64,000 nucleotides of DNA from Thermanaerothrix daxensis (GCF_001306145.1 NZ_LGKO01000005.1:682001-746000), one strand, 5' to 3'. Counted from the first letter of the stretch, positions 55,901-64,000 are shown. Notes: generated from the sequence alone by a model not told the origin. Numbers and translations: made by a program.

Positions 55901-56079
55901 GGCGCTTTGGGGGTGGGCCCGCCGATACAAATCATACGCGCATCATTGACATGATCTGGCCGGCAGATCGCACTCCCACCCAAGAAGAGATGCTGAGTAC
56001 TTACCCATCTACGACCCGACCGATAGATCAACTAACCCCGGATGATTTTGCGCAGTTAGAACTTCTGCGCGTGCCATAA
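52975..56079 (+). CDS. Exported GH57 glycoside hydrolase lipoprotein with C-terminal glucodextranase-like domain
   Basis: A 1034-residue alpha-glucan-active enzyme. Signal segment FLLFNILLILVLILTAC carries the lipobox (C24). The GH57 domain has HQHQPLYY (61-68), the nucleophile E322 in GLWPGEGAVAQEI, and the acid/base D441 in IILDGENAWEYY. A linking domain (~610-780) and a C-terminal module with DPEGDDHGPGSYTYP, similar to the DOMON/glucodextranase C-terminal domain of archaeal amylopullulanases, follow. It probably cleaves starch or pullulan outside the membrane and feeds the adjacent importer. Substrate is inferred from family and context. AAAGGA lies 7 bases before ATG 52975. Confidence 0.9.
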   Translation: MRRISWSFLLFNILLILVLILTACTTVTPTPTLPLPTASPVVTATPPPAEQEVLYLNLIWHQHQPLYYKDAEGVYTRPWVRVHATKDYYDMAATVAQYPQVHVTFNLTPVLLRQLDDFVQNGAKDKYWVLAEKPASDLTADEKEFILRRFFDVNWDNIISRYPGYKALLDKRGGTDDQAIARALETFTEQDFRDLQIWFNLAWIDPDELAKEPLKSLVAKDHGFAEADKAVLFDEIRRIMAQVVPIHKELQEKGQIEVITTPYAHPILPLIYDTNLAAVGNPGAELPTRFSYPNDAIAHLQRSVQIYQEHFGVAPKGLWPGEGAVAQEIVPLVAKAGYQWMATGEPVLAQSLGIGSFTRDSKETVQEADLLYRPYYVQDKDGNRVAVFFRDWTLSDKIGFTYSGMPGEAAAKDLMQRLENIRQRLKEEGAKGPHIVSIILDGENAWEYYKNDGKEFLNTFYRLLSESQTIKTITPSEYLKRFPEQRTLERLFPGAWFSPNYDTWIGEPEETQAWEYLRQTRELLAKYDMTRTRKASAEAVAKAQDYMYLAEGSDWFWWYGSDQDSGQDEYFDEGFRALLRGVYESLGEPVPAFVNVPIIQAKPVAATRSLAGLVTPVIDGVAGADEWANAAYYAVENGTPLSGFEVGLDGKNLYLKATAATGSALPPRLGIYLTVPRVTNPYPFAQAPEDETPVLLRIAATHAFVWQGGQDVAFYTASAKGWQPAGRGGQAAARGEVVELAIPLTALGAVEAGDDLRLVVVAQPDGQVLPVGGPAQVVLPDLGLSTVILEVEDPEGDDHGPGSYTYPTDSVFQEKAFDLKAFRVSYDENNLIFRFTFYGPIPNPWGSPNNLAIQTLDVYVDKDLGAGTGARLLLPGRNAALKSGNGWEIAVWAEGWTPQILAPDPNTLAPKQVTGVDFKILVDPAARTVTLRVPRQVFGEGDPRTWGYVAVVLGQEGFPATGVWRVRDVEPQAAQWRFGGGPADTNHTRIIDMIWPADRTPTQEEMLSTYPSTTRPIDQLTPDDFAQLELLRVP

Positions 56080-56099
56080 ATAAACCCTTGTCCCCAATT

Positions 56100-56141
56100 C
56101 AGGCCTGCCCGAACTTTACGAAAGTGCAAAGGGCAGGCCTG
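56100..56141 (+). terminator. Large hairpin after the GH57 gene
   Basis: Outer stem CAGGCCTGCCC / GGGCAGGCCTG (11 bp) enclosing an inner ACTTT / AAAGT stem. The T-tract after it is weak (GATTCTAT), so termination may be partial or Rho-assisted. Located 21 bases after the stop. Confidence 0.65.
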
Positions 56142-56160
56142 ATTCTATGGGCCGGGGCGG

Positions 56161-56169
56161 TGATATACT
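56161..56169 (+). promoter_or_regulatory. Extended -10 promoter for the nucleoside kinase gene
   Basis: TGA followed by TATACT, 51 bases before ATG 56220. No clear -35; extended -10 promoters do not require one. Confidence 0.45.
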
Positions 56170-56219
56170 AGATTTACCTGCTTCGTAATAGATTTAGGGA
56201 GCCAAGACCGAGGCATTCT

Positions 56220-57983
56220 ATGGCGGAACTCTCTTCTATCCAGCAAGTTTTGCAGCCCCGCGAAACGGTGGAGATTCATTTGCCCGATGGGCGAGTTTAT
56301 GTGGGGCCCCGACACACCCCGGTGGGTGAATTTCTCAAAGTCCTCCCTGAGTGGGATAACCCGCCAATCATGGGGGCGGTCATTAATGGTGAGTTGCGCG
56401 AACTGACCTATCCGATCAGCATGGATGCCCGTGTGCGACCCGTCACCATGGCTGATGCGGACGGAGCGCGCATTTACCGTCGTTCGATCACCTTTTTGCT
56501 CGAAGCCGCGTTCGAGGACCTTTTTCCTCAGGCAGTGCTGACCGTAGATCACTCTGTGGCCTTTGGGGGGTATTATTGTCAAGTAGGTGGTAGGCCGCCA
56601 TTGAGCGAGGCTGAAATTCAGATGCTGGAAGCCCATATGCGACACTTGGTTGAGCAAGACCTGCCTTTTGAACGTCAGGTGGTGCCTTTGAGTGAGGCCA
56701 TTGCCTATTTTGAGCAGAGGGGTTATCCGGACAAATTACGGTTGCTGAAATACCGACAGAAGGACACACTGGTGTTATATCGTCTGGGGGAGCATCGGGA
56801 TTATCATCACGGCTACATGGTGCCCTCAACAGGTTATTTGCGCTGGTTTGCTTTAACCCCACAGGAAGATGGGTTTGTGTTGCGTTTCCCGCGGCGACAT
56901 GCACCGACGACCCTTTTGCCAATGCCGGCCTATCCAAAACTGCTGCGAGCCTTTCGCCAATATGGGGATTGGCTGGCACGTTTGGGAATAGAGAGTGTGG
57001 GGGCGCTCAACGACGCCATTCACGCTGGGCGTATTCGTGAGGTAATTTTGGTTTCCGAAGCCCTTCATGAGCAGCGCATTGCTGAGATTGCGCGTCAGAT
57101 TGCTCAACGTGCTGAGTATGCGCGGATTATTCTGATCGCTGGGCCTTCATCCTCGGGGAAGACGACATTTGCCAAGCGCTTGGCTGTGCAATTGCTGGCG
57201 CATGGCCTCTCACCTTTTCCGCTGGAATTGGATAACTTTTTTGTAGAACGTGAACGCTCCCCGCGGGATGAACAGGGAAACTACGACTTTGAAGCGCTCG
57301 AGGCGCTGGATATTGCTCGTCTTGAGGAATGCCTGGAAGGATTGATTGCTGGTAAAGTGGTTCAGTTGCCTCGTTTTAATTTCAAAACCGGGCGACCGGA
57401 GCCTGGTGAAGTAGTGCAGTTGCGCCCCGATCAACTGATTATTTTAGAGGGCATTCACGGCCTGAATCCGCGCCTTCTGCCCGATTTTCCGCAGGAACGA
57501 TCCTACCGCATTTATGTTTCTTGCTTAACCCAACTCAATCTGGATCGGTATAACCGGATCTCGACCACCGATACCCGTCTGATTCGCCGCATTGTGCGAG
57601 ATGCGCGTGAGCGGGGATACACGGCGACTGAGACGATTGGCCGCTGGGAATCGGTGCGGCGCGGTGAGAAGCGCTATATTTTCCCCTACCAGGAGAATGC
57701 AGATGAGATGTTCAATTCTGCTCTGGTCTATGAACTCTCCGCGCTCAAACCCCTGGTGGAGCCCTTATTGCGCCAAGTGCCTTATGGAAGTGCAGAGTAT
57801 ATTGAGGCCAAGCGATTGCTGAGCTTCATGGAGTGGTTCCTGTCCATTGAAAGCGATTTGATCCCGGATAATTCCATTCTTCGTGAATTCATCGGCGGTT
57901 CCATCCTCAATGATTTCAAGTTGTGGGATCACGGGCCGGAAGGCCCCCTGAATGGCTTGTCTCCTCATTTTGCCATGCGATAA
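56220..57983 (+). CDS. Nucleoside (uridine) kinase with N-terminal TGS and ThrRS-like domains
   Basis: 587-residue protein of the bacterial uridine kinase family that carries a TGS-like domain (residues ~10-75) and a ThrRS second-additional-like domain (~95-190, VDHSVAFGGYYC) before the kinase. The kinase P-loop is AGPSSSGKTTFAKRL (GPSSSGKT at 308-315), then FPLELDNFF, IILEGIHGLN and RIVRDARERG. Comparable proteins occur in Clostridia. Probably phosphorylates uridine and cytidine; specificity of this branch is inferred. It has its own promoter and a strong downstream terminator. Confidence 0.88.
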   Translation: MAELSSIQQVLQPRETVEIHLPDGRVYVGPRHTPVGEFLKVLPEWDNPPIMGAVINGELRELTYPISMDARVRPVTMADADGARIYRRSITFLLEAAFEDLFPQAVLTVDHSVAFGGYYCQVGGRPPLSEAEIQMLEAHMRHLVEQDLPFERQVVPLSEAIAYFEQRGYPDKLRLLKYRQKDTLVLYRLGEHRDYHHGYMVPSTGYLRWFALTPQEDGFVLRFPRRHAPTTLLPMPAYPKLLRAFRQYGDWLARLGIESVGALNDAIHAGRIREVILVSEALHEQRIAEIARQIAQRAEYARIILIAGPSSSGKTTFAKRLAVQLLAHGLSPFPLELDNFFVERERSPRDEQGNYDFEALEALDIARLEECLEGLIAGKVVQLPRFNFKTGRPEPGEVVQLRPDQLIILEGIHGLNPRLLPDFPQERSYRIYVSCLTQLNLDRYNRISTTDTRLIRRIVRDARERGYTATETIGRWESVRRGEKRYIFPYQENADEMFNSALVYELSALKPLVEPLLRQVPYGSAEYIEAKRLLSFMEWFLSIESDLIPDNSILREFIGGSILNDFKLWDHGPEGPLNGLSPHFAMR

Positions 57984-58019
57984 AAAAACACCCGCCATTT
58001 TTTGGGCGGGTGTTTTTTT
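57983..58019 (+). terminator. Bidirectional terminator between nucleoside kinase and aminotransferase
   Basis: A-tract, stem ACACCCGCC / GGCGGGTGT, then seven T residues; works for both convergent genes. Confidence 0.9.
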
Positions 58020-58032
58020 ATCTGTGTATGAC

Positions 58033-59355
58033 CTACTTCAAGTGGGCTTTGACGACCTGACTGAGCCGTCGGATGCCTTCGTAGATTACCTCGGGTCTGC
58101 AGTAGGAAAAATTGAGGCGCATGGTATTTTCTCCCCCGCCACAGGGATGAAAGGGCTCGCCTGGTACGTAGGCCACTTTATTCTCTACGGCCTCGGTGAA
58201 TAATTCTGTTGTGTTCATGCCCTCTGGTAGGGTTACCCACAGGAAGAGCCCACCTTGTGGCCGGGTCCAGCGGACGCCTTCGGGCATGTACTTCTCCAAT
58301 GCCTCGAGCATGGCATCACGGCGCTCGCGGTAGACCTCGCGGATCTTAAGTACGTGCCGATCTAAAAAGCCGCCGTGCCCAACCTCGTAAGCCACCACCT
58401 GATTGAAGGTGGCGGTGTGTAGGTCGGCGCCTTGCTTGGCGAGCACGAGTTTTCGAATTACCTCGGTGGGACCGATCACCCAGCCCAATCGCAATCCAGG
58501 TGACAGGATTTTGGAAAAGGTGCTCAAGTAGATCACATTTCCGCTGTAATTGCCATTGCGGTCGTTTTGAGCGTGAATTTTGGCGTCCATGACCACCACG
58601 GAAGGCAGATGCTCGCCCTCGTAACGTAGTTGCCCGTAGGGATCGTCTTCAATGATCGGAACCCCGTAGCGAGATGCCAGTTCAACCAATTGACGGCGGC
58701 GCTCGGTTGACATGGTCACCCCCATCGGATTCTGGAAGTTGGGTAGTACGTAGATGAATTTGGGGCCGGCGCGCAAAGCATCTTCTAATTCATCGGTAAC
58801 CATCCCTTCGTCATCGGTACGCACGGTGATGTATTCGGCGCCGTAGGCATTCCAGGCTTGCAGGGCACCCAGGTAGGTGGGGGATTCCACCAGAACACGG
58901 TCGCCTCGATTAATAAACACCTTGCCGATTAAATCTAAAGCCTGCTGCGAGCCAGCCGTAATGAGAATGTTGTCGGCGGAGACGCGGATTCCGTAGCGCG
59001 AGGTATGGCGTGCAATCATCTCGCGCAGGGGCAGATAACCCTCGGTTGAACCGTACTGAAGAGCCATTCCGCCATTTTCGCGCAAAACGCGCACACAGGC
59101 CTCGGTGATTTCTTCAACCGGGAAGACCTCCGGTGCTGGCAGACCTCCAGCAAACGAGATCACATCGGGTTGCTCGGTCAGTTTGAGCAATTCACGGATC
59201 GCCGAGCCTTTCATGCGTTGAGTACGCTGAGCATAACGGTGATCCCAAAGCGTTTGCATGCTGGTTCTCCTTGGGCTAGTCTCCAAAGGAAATTCGGGAA
59301 TGTTTGCGGCGGAGGTGAACTCTTCGGGCTTGACCATGATCGGGTCGAACGGCAT
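58033..59355 (-). CDS. PLP-dependent aminotransferase (class I/II, 2-aminoadipate-type)
   Basis: Fold-type I aminotransferase of 440 residues. FAGGLPAPEVFP, QYGSTEGYLPLREMI, SQQALDLIGKVF, PNFQNPMGVTMS and IIEDDPYGQLRY are typical, and the PLP lysine is K in STFSKILSPGLRLGW. The family includes 2-aminoadipate and branched-chain transaminases (LysN-like); specificity is not resolved. Two in-frame starts each have a consensus ribosome site: ATG 59355 with AGGAGG, and ATG 59259 (MQTLWDHRYA) with AAGGAG. The second begins where the family's conserved N-terminus starts; the extra 32 residues are unusual. Confidence 0.9.
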   Translation of the reverse strand: MPFDPIMVKPEEFTSAANIPEFPLETSPRRTSMQTLWDHRYAQRTQRMKGSAIRELLKLTEQPDVISFAGGLPAPEVFPVEEITEACVRVLRENGGMALQYGSTEGYLPLREMIARHTSRYGIRVSADNILITAGSQQALDLIGKVFINRGDRVLVESPTYLGALQAWNAYGAEYITVRTDDEGMVTDELEDALRAGPKFIYVLPNFQNPMGVTMSTERRRQLVELASRYGVPIIEDDPYGQLRYEGEHLPSVVVMDAKIHAQNDRNGNYSGNVIYLSTFSKILSPGLRLGWVIGPTEVIRKLVLAKQGADLHTATFNQVVAYEVGHGGFLDRHVLKIREVYRERRDAMLEALEKYMPEGVRWTRPQGGLFLWVTLPEGMNTTELFTEAVENKVAYVPGEPFHPCGGGENTMRLNFSYCRPEVIYEGIRRLSQVVKAHLK

Positions 59356-59436
59356 AGGATTACCTCCTGGTCACAGGAACTGGATGGGTTAGGAGTTTGA
59401 GAGATACGGCAAATTAACATATACAGGCTACGTCCT

Positions 59437-59485
59437 AAAAAACACCAGGTGTGCGTTAGAGTTATGCCCGCACACCTGGTGTTTT
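59437..59485 (-). terminator. Terminator after the GlyA-GcvT fusion gene
   Basis: About 17-bp near-perfect stem (59437-59455 against 59469-59485) with a short loop; on the minus strand it ends in TTTTTT, just past the fusion gene stop. Each arm is itself nearly palindromic (ACACCAGGTGT-like). Confidence 0.85.
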
Positions 59486-59487
59486 GC

Positions 59488-62400
59488 CTACCTCGGGAAG
59501 CGGCTAAGGACCACCGCCGGCGTGGGTAGTATCAACCGGTCGCCAGTCTTAAGCTCAGCCGGGGCCTTACCCAGGCTTTGCGGCTTGCCCTGGAAGATGT
59601 AAATTGGCGTACCTTCCTCGGCATATTTAAGTTCAACCCAGGCTTGCCCGGTTAGAAAACCTTCTGAGTCAATGGCACAACTGGTCACAAAGCCAATGGT
59701 GCGCCCTTTCCGATCCAGGACCGGATCGCCCAGGTGAGCCATGCGCACGCCTTTCTCAGTGAAGCGGAAGCGTATGACCACCGTCTGGCGCTGCTTCTCA
59801 CGGGCAATAAAGGCCTCCCGCCCGATAAACCAGGGCTTGTAAGTTTTGACGAATGAGGCGAAGCCCGCTTCTCCAACCCCCAGATTGAAGGGGCCAGCCA
59901 ATTCGTGGCCGTAGAGCGGCAAGCCCGCCTCAGTACGCAGGGAGTCTCGGGCTCCCAACCCGCAGGGTTTCAGCCCCATTGGCTCGCCAACTTTGAGCAG
60001 GGCGTTCCACAAATTCACCGCTTTATCTGGGTGGACAAAGAGTTCGAAGGCCATTTTCTCACCAGTGTAACCGGTGCGGGAGACGACCAGGTCAAAACCG
60101 CCGACTACGGCTTCGCAGAGTTCGGTGCGCTTGAGGGCAACAATACGTTTGCGGGTTTCTGTATCACACCCCAAAGCCAGTAGGATATCGCGCGACTTGG
60201 GGCCTTGAAGGGCGATGTCCACGCGCATGTCGGAGCCTTCTTTGGGATCGCGCAGATTACGCAGTACCACCTGGCTGCCGAACGCGCGTGCCCAGGGACG
60301 CTGGTTATCCACTCGTACCTTCCCCTCGCGTACAGCATTGAGCCAGGCCCAATCTTTGTCATCGTTGGCGGCGTTGACCACAATCAGGTACTTGTCTTGA
60401 GCGCGCCGGTACACGATGGTGTCGTCAATCACGTTGGCATCGGGGTCGAGAAAGTGCGTATAGCACGACTCACCAACAGCAAGAGCGCTGATGTCATTGC
60501 CACAGACGCTATCGAGGAACACACCAGCATCCGGACCCTCGGCCTGGTAGACGCCCATGTGAGCCACATCGAATAACCCAGCTGCCTGGCGGGTGGCTAG
60601 ATGCTCTTCGGTAACCGATGTGTACCATACCGGCATTTCCCACCCGGCAAAGGGGATCATCTTGGCGCCCAATTGACGATGTATCTCAAAGAGCGGGGTC
60701 CGGCGAAGTTGAGTGGGTTCGCATTCTTCCCAGGTGAAAGCAGGCAGCGCTTCAAGGCCAGATTCCCCTTCTGCGCCAATGTAGTACGGTTTGCTGTGGC
60801 TGACGGCCGGGCCTTTGGCCTGGGAGATGGGTTGGGTCTCGCTTTCGCTCACAATAATCGGTCCGGGCAAACGCCGCAGAGGATCGGGGTCGAAGGCAAC
60901 ATAACCATCAGAGAGATCGCGCAACCAGGTAGCAGCCAGTGCGGCTTTGTCTGCTGGAACGGAGAGCCGGAAGTGCCATGGAGTCACGCAGGTAATGACT
61001 GCCTCAACATTGCCTTGGGGAGTGCGCAGTTGGGTGGCCTGACTCTCGCCGGGTTTCAAGGCTTCTACATCGCTGGTAAAGACAAAATTGACAAATGTGC
61101 GCACGCGCTCCCCCTGGAGGTCATAGGCTACCCAACCATTTTGGGCTTTAGGTTTGTCATCCAGGAAGTAGAAGTGGGGGTAGCCATGTCGGGTGGGTTC
61201 ATAGTCAATCCCGGCTTTCTCAGCCAGAGCCCGGGCGCGTAGCTTGGCATCCTCCAAGACTTCAAACTTGACTTTGGCACGTTGAGCAGGTCCTTTACGG
61301 GTCTCAACGCTGTAAGGCGTGATGGCGAAGAGTACATCGGCAATGATGTCGGCGATCTGCTGCATTTCGGCTTCTTTAAGCCCGCGCTGGGTTACCCAGG
61401 GGGTGCCGTAGCGGATCCCGGAGGCGTTGAGGGCGGCTTTATCGCCGGGGATGGTGTTGCGGTTAAGGACGATCCCGGCAATATCCAGGATGCGGGCGGC
61501 CATATCTCCGGAGAGGGGAGTGCCGTCTGGCCCGACGATGGTCTTGCAATCCACATTTCCTAGGTGAGTATTGCTTCCACCGTAAGCGATGCGCAGGCCG
61601 CGCTTGGCAAGGTGCTCAGTCAGGGCTGCGCAGTTTTTGACAATTTGAGCCTGGAGTTTTCGGAAGGCTTCGGTGCGCGCTAATTTAAAGGCGACTGCCA
61701 TGCCGGCGATTGCGTGCAGGTGAGGCCCGCCCTGTTCGCCAGGGAAGACGGCACGGTCCAGTTTCTTTGCCAGATTGGCGTCAGTGGTCAAGATGCATGC
61801 CCCTCGTGGGCCCATCAGACTCTTGTGGGTGGTAAAGGTGATTACATGGGCATATCCGAGCGGTGAGGGTAGCACCCCTGCAGCGATCATACCCGCAATG
61901 TGGGCGATGTCGGCCAATAATACGGCGCCTACCCGGTCGGCGATGGAGCGGAAGCGTGCCCAATCAGGTACCCATGGATAAGAGGAGTAGCCGGCAATAA
62001 TGATTTTGGGTTTATGCTCCAACGCCAGGGCTTCAACTTCATCGTAGTCAATCTGCTCGGTTTGAGGATTAACCCCATAAGTGATGACATTGAACCATTT
62101 TCCTGAGCGGTTGACCGGTGATCCGTGGGAAAGGTGCCCCCCGTGGAGCAGATTCATGGCCAGGATGGTATCCCCGGGATTGAGCAATGCAGTGTAAACG
62201 GCATTATTGGCCGGGGCTCCTGAAAGCGGCTGTACATTAGCAAAAATCTGGTCGGGGGAGATGCCGTTGGTGGCAAAGAGTTCGATCAGTCGGCGGCGCG
62301 CCAGCGCCTCCAGGATATCTGCATACTCCACACCTTTGTAGTAGCGTGGATCAGAATAGCGCCGGTAATACGTCAGGCGGGCAGCGTAGTCAAGGATTTC

Positions 62401-62616
62401 TGCCTCGCTCATCCAGCGGGTTTCTTCATCTGGGTAGCCTTCAGCATAGAGATTTTGAAAGATGGAGCCCAGGGCTTCACGAACGGCAAAAGGGGCTGTG
62501 CTTTCACTTGGAATCAGAATCAACTTGCGGTATTGACGCTCTGCTTCCAGTTGAATCAGTTCATGGAGGTCCGGATCTACCTCTGCCAGCGAACCCCGAA
62601 TCAGAAAATCGCTCAT
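59488..62616 (-). CDS. glyA-gcvT: Serine hydroxymethyltransferase-aminomethyltransferase (GlyA-GcvT) fusion
   Basis: Single 1042-residue open frame with two enzymes. Residues 1-445: SHMT, which interconverts serine/THF and glycine/methylene-THF; PLP lysine K265 in [11 protein letters not shown], also YAEGYPDEE and [13 protein letters not shown]. Residues ~637-1042: GcvT, the T protein of the glycine cleavage system; [28 protein letters not shown] (D731-D732), GYTGE (849-853) and [20 protein letters not shown]. Residues 446-636 (60708-61281) match neither and I do not recognise them. AAGGAG precedes ATG 62616 and the promoter is TTGACC-17-TACAAT. Both halves use THF and glycine. SHMT motifs are somewhat divergent (IPSES for IASEN). 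No gcvH, gcvP or lpd here. Confidence 0.93.
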   Translation of the reverse strand: MSDFLIRGSLAEVDPDLHELIQLEAERQYRKLILIPSESTAPFAVREALGSIFQNLYAEGYPDEETRWMSEAEILDYAARLTYYRRYSDPRYYKGVEYADILEALARRRLIELFATNGISPDQIFANVQPLSGAPANNAVYTALLNPGDTILAMNLLHGGHLSHGSPVNRSGKWFNVITYGVNPQTEQIDYDEVEALALEHKPKIIIAGYSSYPWVPDWARFRSIADRVGAVLLADIAHIAGMIAAGVLPSPLGYAHVITFTTHKSLMGPRGACILTTDANLAKKLDRAVFPGEQGGPHLHAIAGMAVAFKLARTEAFRKLQAQIVKNCAALTEHLAKRGLRIAYGGSNTHLGNVDCKTIVGPDGTPLSGDMAARILDIAGIVLNRNTIPGDKAALNASGIRYGTPWVTQRGLKEAEMQQIADIIADVLFAITPYSVETRKGPAQRAKVKFEVLEDAKLRARALAEKAGIDYEPTRHGYPHFYFLDDKPKAQNGWVAYDLQGERVRTFVNFVFTSDVEALKPGESQATQLRTPQGNVEAVITCVTPWHFRLSVPADKAALAATWLRDLSDGYVAFDPDPLRRLPGPIIVSESETQPISQAKGPAVSHSKPYYIGAEGESGLEALPAFTWEECEPTQLRRTPLFEIHRQLGAKMIPFAGWEMPVWYTSVTEEHLATRQAAGLFDVAHMGVYQAEGPDAGVFLDSVCGNDISALAVGESCYTHFLDPDANVIDDTIVYRRAQDKYLIVVNAANDDKDWAWLNAVREGKVRVDNQRPWARAFGSQVVLRNLRDPKEGSDMRVDIALQGPKSRDILLALGCDTETRKRIVALKRTELCEAVVGGFDLVVSRTGYTGEKMAFELFVHPDKAVNLWNALLKVGEPMGLKPCGLGARDSLRTEAGLPLYGHELAGPFNLGVGEAGFASFVKTYKPWFIGREAFIAREKQRQTVVIRFRFTEKGVRMAHLGDPVLDRKGRTIGFVTSCAIDSEGFLTGQAWVELKYAEEGTPIYIFQGKPQSLGKAPAELKTGDRLILPTPAVVLSRFPR

Positions 62617-62676
62617 GGTTGGCTCCTTGGGATGAAAATGGAGAAAGTTTGGCCGTTATGGAATTGACCCAACCCA

Positions 62677-62705
62677 ATTGTAGCCCTCCCAGAAGAGAGG
62701 GTCAA
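62677..62705 (-). promoter_or_regulatory. Sigma70 promoter of the GlyA-GcvT fusion gene
   Basis: Minus strand TTGACC (62705-62700), 17-base spacer, TACAAT (62682-62677). Start of transcription near 62670 leaves a leader of about 54 bases. Confidence 0.65.
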
Positions 62706-62745
62706 GTGTCATCTTTCCTTAGCCAAGTTATGTCAGTTGTAATGA

Positions 62746-63597
62746 TTAAGAAAGGGCATGCGGTTGGGCTTTGACCAGTGCATTTGCCCAGTCTAGCATG
62801 TAGGCAATGACCTCCTCTTTTTCGGGTTCGTTGTGTAATTCGTGATAGAACCCATCCCAAGTCCTGTAAACCACAGGACCGCGCAGGCGGCTGGCAAACT
62901 GAGAAGTGGCTGCAGGATCTACCAAACGATCCGCTGTGCCTTGCATGAGAAGTAAGGGGTATGGGAACTCTCCTTCCCATTCCAATAGCCGCTCTCCAGC
63001 CTGGAGCAAGCCCAACCCCAGGCTTAGGGAGATATGAGGATGAACCAGCGGGTCGTTAACATAGGCCTGGATGATCTGCGGGTCGCGAGATAAGCTGTTG
63101 AGATCCAGGCCGTTGTTGATGAGAAGAGCGGGAAACAGTCCTTGCAGCAGTTTTCCCAGCCAGAGAGGAATGGGGGAGGGCCTGGCAGAACGTAAGGCGG
63201 GACTGCAGGCAATAACTCCCCGAACGGGGGGCCTGCGCCTCATGGCGTAGTAAAGCACCAGATTCCCGCCCATGCTGTGTCCAAATAAAATTTGGGGAAC
63301 ATCTGGATGGCGCTGTTGAAGACCCTGACGGAGCCAATCGAAGAGATCTAAAAACTCATCATAGGTGCGAATATGTCCTCGTTTTCCTTCGGAGCGCCCG
63401 TGCCCAGGCAAATCGGGAGCGAAAACGATCCAGCCATGCTGGTTAAAGGCTTTTGCCACGTGATGGTAACGCCCGCTGTGCTCGCCCAGGCCGTGGATGA
63501 GAAATACCAGGGCGTGAGGCGAGGATTCGGGTGCCCATTCACGAGCAAAGAGGCGATAACCTTGGGGCGCAGTGAGAGTAAATTCCTGAGTGGACAT
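62746..63597 (-). CDS. Alpha/beta hydrolase, monoacylglycerol-lipase-like
   Basis: A 283-residue soluble esterase-fold protein. Oxyanion region FLIHGLGEHSGRYHH, then PDLPGHGRSEGKRGH, nucleophile elbow GHSMGG, the acid in MQGTADRLVD, and the histidine in DGFYHELHNE: a complete Ser-Asp-His triad. The HGxGEHSGRY element is typical of monoacylglycerol lipase/lysophospholipase-like enzymes. No signal peptide. Upstream of the GlyA-GcvT fusion on the same strand, but separated by that gene's own promoter. Substrate not determined. Confidence 0.87.
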   Translation of the reverse strand: MSTQEFTLTAPQGYRLFAREWAPESSPHALVFLIHGLGEHSGRYHHVAKAFNQHGWIVFAPDLPGHGRSEGKRGHIRTYDEFLDLFDWLRQGLQQRHPDVPQILFGHSMGGNLVLYYAMRRRPPVRGVIACSPALRSARPSPIPLWLGKLLQGLFPALLINNGLDLNSLSRDPQIIQAYVNDPLVHPHISLSLGLGLLQAGERLLEWEGEFPYPLLLMQGTADRLVDPAATSQFASRLRGPVVYRTWDGFYHELHNEPEKEEVIAYMLDWANALVKAQPHALS

Positions 63598-63838
63598 GGT
63601 TTTTTACCTCGTTTGGTTTTGAGTTTCTACTTTTTTGTAGCCCAATCTGAACGGGAGGGCAAGTTTAATAGAACACAAACTTGAATGATTAGACCTTCTA
63701 TTCCTTGAAAACACAACTGCTAAGATCAAGAGGCAAGGGAGGCAATGGTAAAATAGTTTTCAGGATGACCACGCAACCCAATAGTTCGGTTGGGGTTATG
63801 TTTTATGAATTACCCTCCTCGGAGAGGGGGAGGCGGCA
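63598..63838. other. Gap upstream of the sigma factor (241 bp)
   Basis: Holds the divergent starts of the alpha/beta hydrolase and the sigma factor. A TAAAAT at 63749-63754 is a possible -10, without a good -35. Two inverted repeats lie in the sigma factor leader: AACCCAA near 63775 pairing with TTGGGG-TT, and CCCTC (63813-63817) with GAGGG (63824-63828), the second next to the ribosome site. No gene is seen. Confidence 0.45.
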
Positions 63839-64000
63839 TTGAGCGGGCTCTACGACGCCGACGAGAAAGATGTGATCCTGCGCGCCGCTCAAGGGGATTC
63901 GGAGGCTTTTAGTGTGCTTTATGAGCGGTATGTGCGCCGAATATACAGTTATATATATTACCGTACCGGCAATGTTCATGACGCAGAGGACTTGACCGAG
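63839..64000 (+). CDS. ECF sigma factor, 3'-truncated by window edge
   Basis: The 54 visible codons encode the start of an RNA polymerase sigma factor of the ECF type. The sequence LRAAQGDSEAFSVLYERYV then IYSYIYYRTGNVHDAEDLTE is region 2 of sigma-70-family factors, with the conserved AxxGDxxAF start and the DAEDLTE helix. The start is taken as TTG 63839, behind a GGGGGAGG ribosome site. Any anti-sigma factor would lie beyond the window. Too short to give a subgroup. Confidence 0.88.
   Translation, partial: MSGLYDADEKDVILRAAQGDSEAFSVLYERYVRRIYSYIYYRTGNVHDAEDLTE

Noticed and set aside
60601-61242. 213-residue open frame opposite the GlyA-GcvT fusion
   Set aside because: Antisense to a well supported gene, with no known domain. 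It covers most of the unassigned middle region, but the sense frame continues unbroken and in the same style.
1-64000. CRISPR arrays, insertion sequences, prophage, tRNA or rRNA genes
   Set aside because: No repeat-spacer pattern, transposase or integrase motif, terminal inverted repeats, or cloverleaf/rRNA sequence was noticed in any gap.

Overview
The window looks like one contiguous, mostly housekeeping stretch of a chromosome from a member of the Chloroflexota, most likely class Anaerolineae. The taxonomic call is an inference. It rests on a giant membrane protein carrying the YxNYYYFG signature of the Chlor_Arch_YYY (DUF2298) family, a mevalonate kinase next to an isopentenyl phosphate kinase (the alternative mevalonate route reported for Chloroflexi), TadZ/CpaE-like and HD-GYP signalling proteins, and lipoprotein-type sugar-binding and GH57 proteins. 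Genes are dense on both strands. I see no insertion sequence, prophage, CRISPR array, tRNA or rRNA. Both ends cut a gene: ffh at the left and an ECF sigma factor at the right.

Layout. 1-7120 (+): ffh, rpsP, khpA, rimM, dprA, a mannose-1-phosphate guanylyltransferase and a topA with an extra N-terminal zinc-ribbon. 7250-8257 (+): an unknown two-TM protein. 8347-12719 (-): greA, dgt, isopentenyl phosphate kinase, mevalonate kinase and a UbiA-family prenyltransferase, the last four forming a tight operon. 12754-13545 (+): tlyA. 13539-16719 (-): HD-GYP protein, a free-standing DnaJ-type cysteine-rich protein and a lytic-transglycosylase-like protein, divergent from a CpaE/TadZ-like ATPase with a degenerate receiver. 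18271-24136 (+): lepA, then a glycan set (LPG-synthase-type membrane protein, CDP-tyvelose-epimerase-like protein, GT4, methyltransferase). 24133-25233 (-): a CcrM-type DNA adenine methyltransferase. 25421-34664 (+): three large GT-C/GT39-like membrane proteins, one 1757 residues long and fused to the YYY domain. 34679-40050 (+): cmk, a secernin-like C69 peptidase and a multi-sensor histidine kinase. 40257-44483 (+): rpoC without rpoB. 44559-48820 (-): TIM-barrel/NTF2 protein, HD hydrolase, SanA-like protein, PhnD-like lipoprotein and a lipoate/octanoate transferase. 49168-56079 (+): a maltodextrin-type ABC importer (binding protein and two permeases) with a secreted GH57 lipoprotein. 56220-57983 (+): TGS/ThrRS-like nucleoside kinase. 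58033-63597 (-): PLP aminotransferase, a serine hydroxymethyltransferase-aminomethyltransferase (GlyA-GcvT) fusion and a monoacylglycerol-lipase-like hydrolase.

Most distinctive points. (1) A 1042-residue GlyA-GcvT fusion joins two enzymes that share the glycine / methylene-tetrahydrofolate pool, with an unassigned domain of about 185 residues between them. (2) rpoC stands alone with its own promoter and carries a coiled-coil insertion of about 185 residues. (3) Several start codons lie 6-11 nt behind a good -10 box with no Shine-Dalgarno (tlyA, lepA, the histidine kinase, the lipoate-transfer gene), pointing to leaderless mRNAs. (4) HD-GYP, DnaJ-type cysteine-rich and lytic transglycosylase genes form a compact operon. 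(5) A perfect terminator-like hairpin sits between the sugar-binding protein gene and its permeases. I did not find a clearly new defence or mobile system. The fusion enzyme is the strongest candidate for something poorly described.
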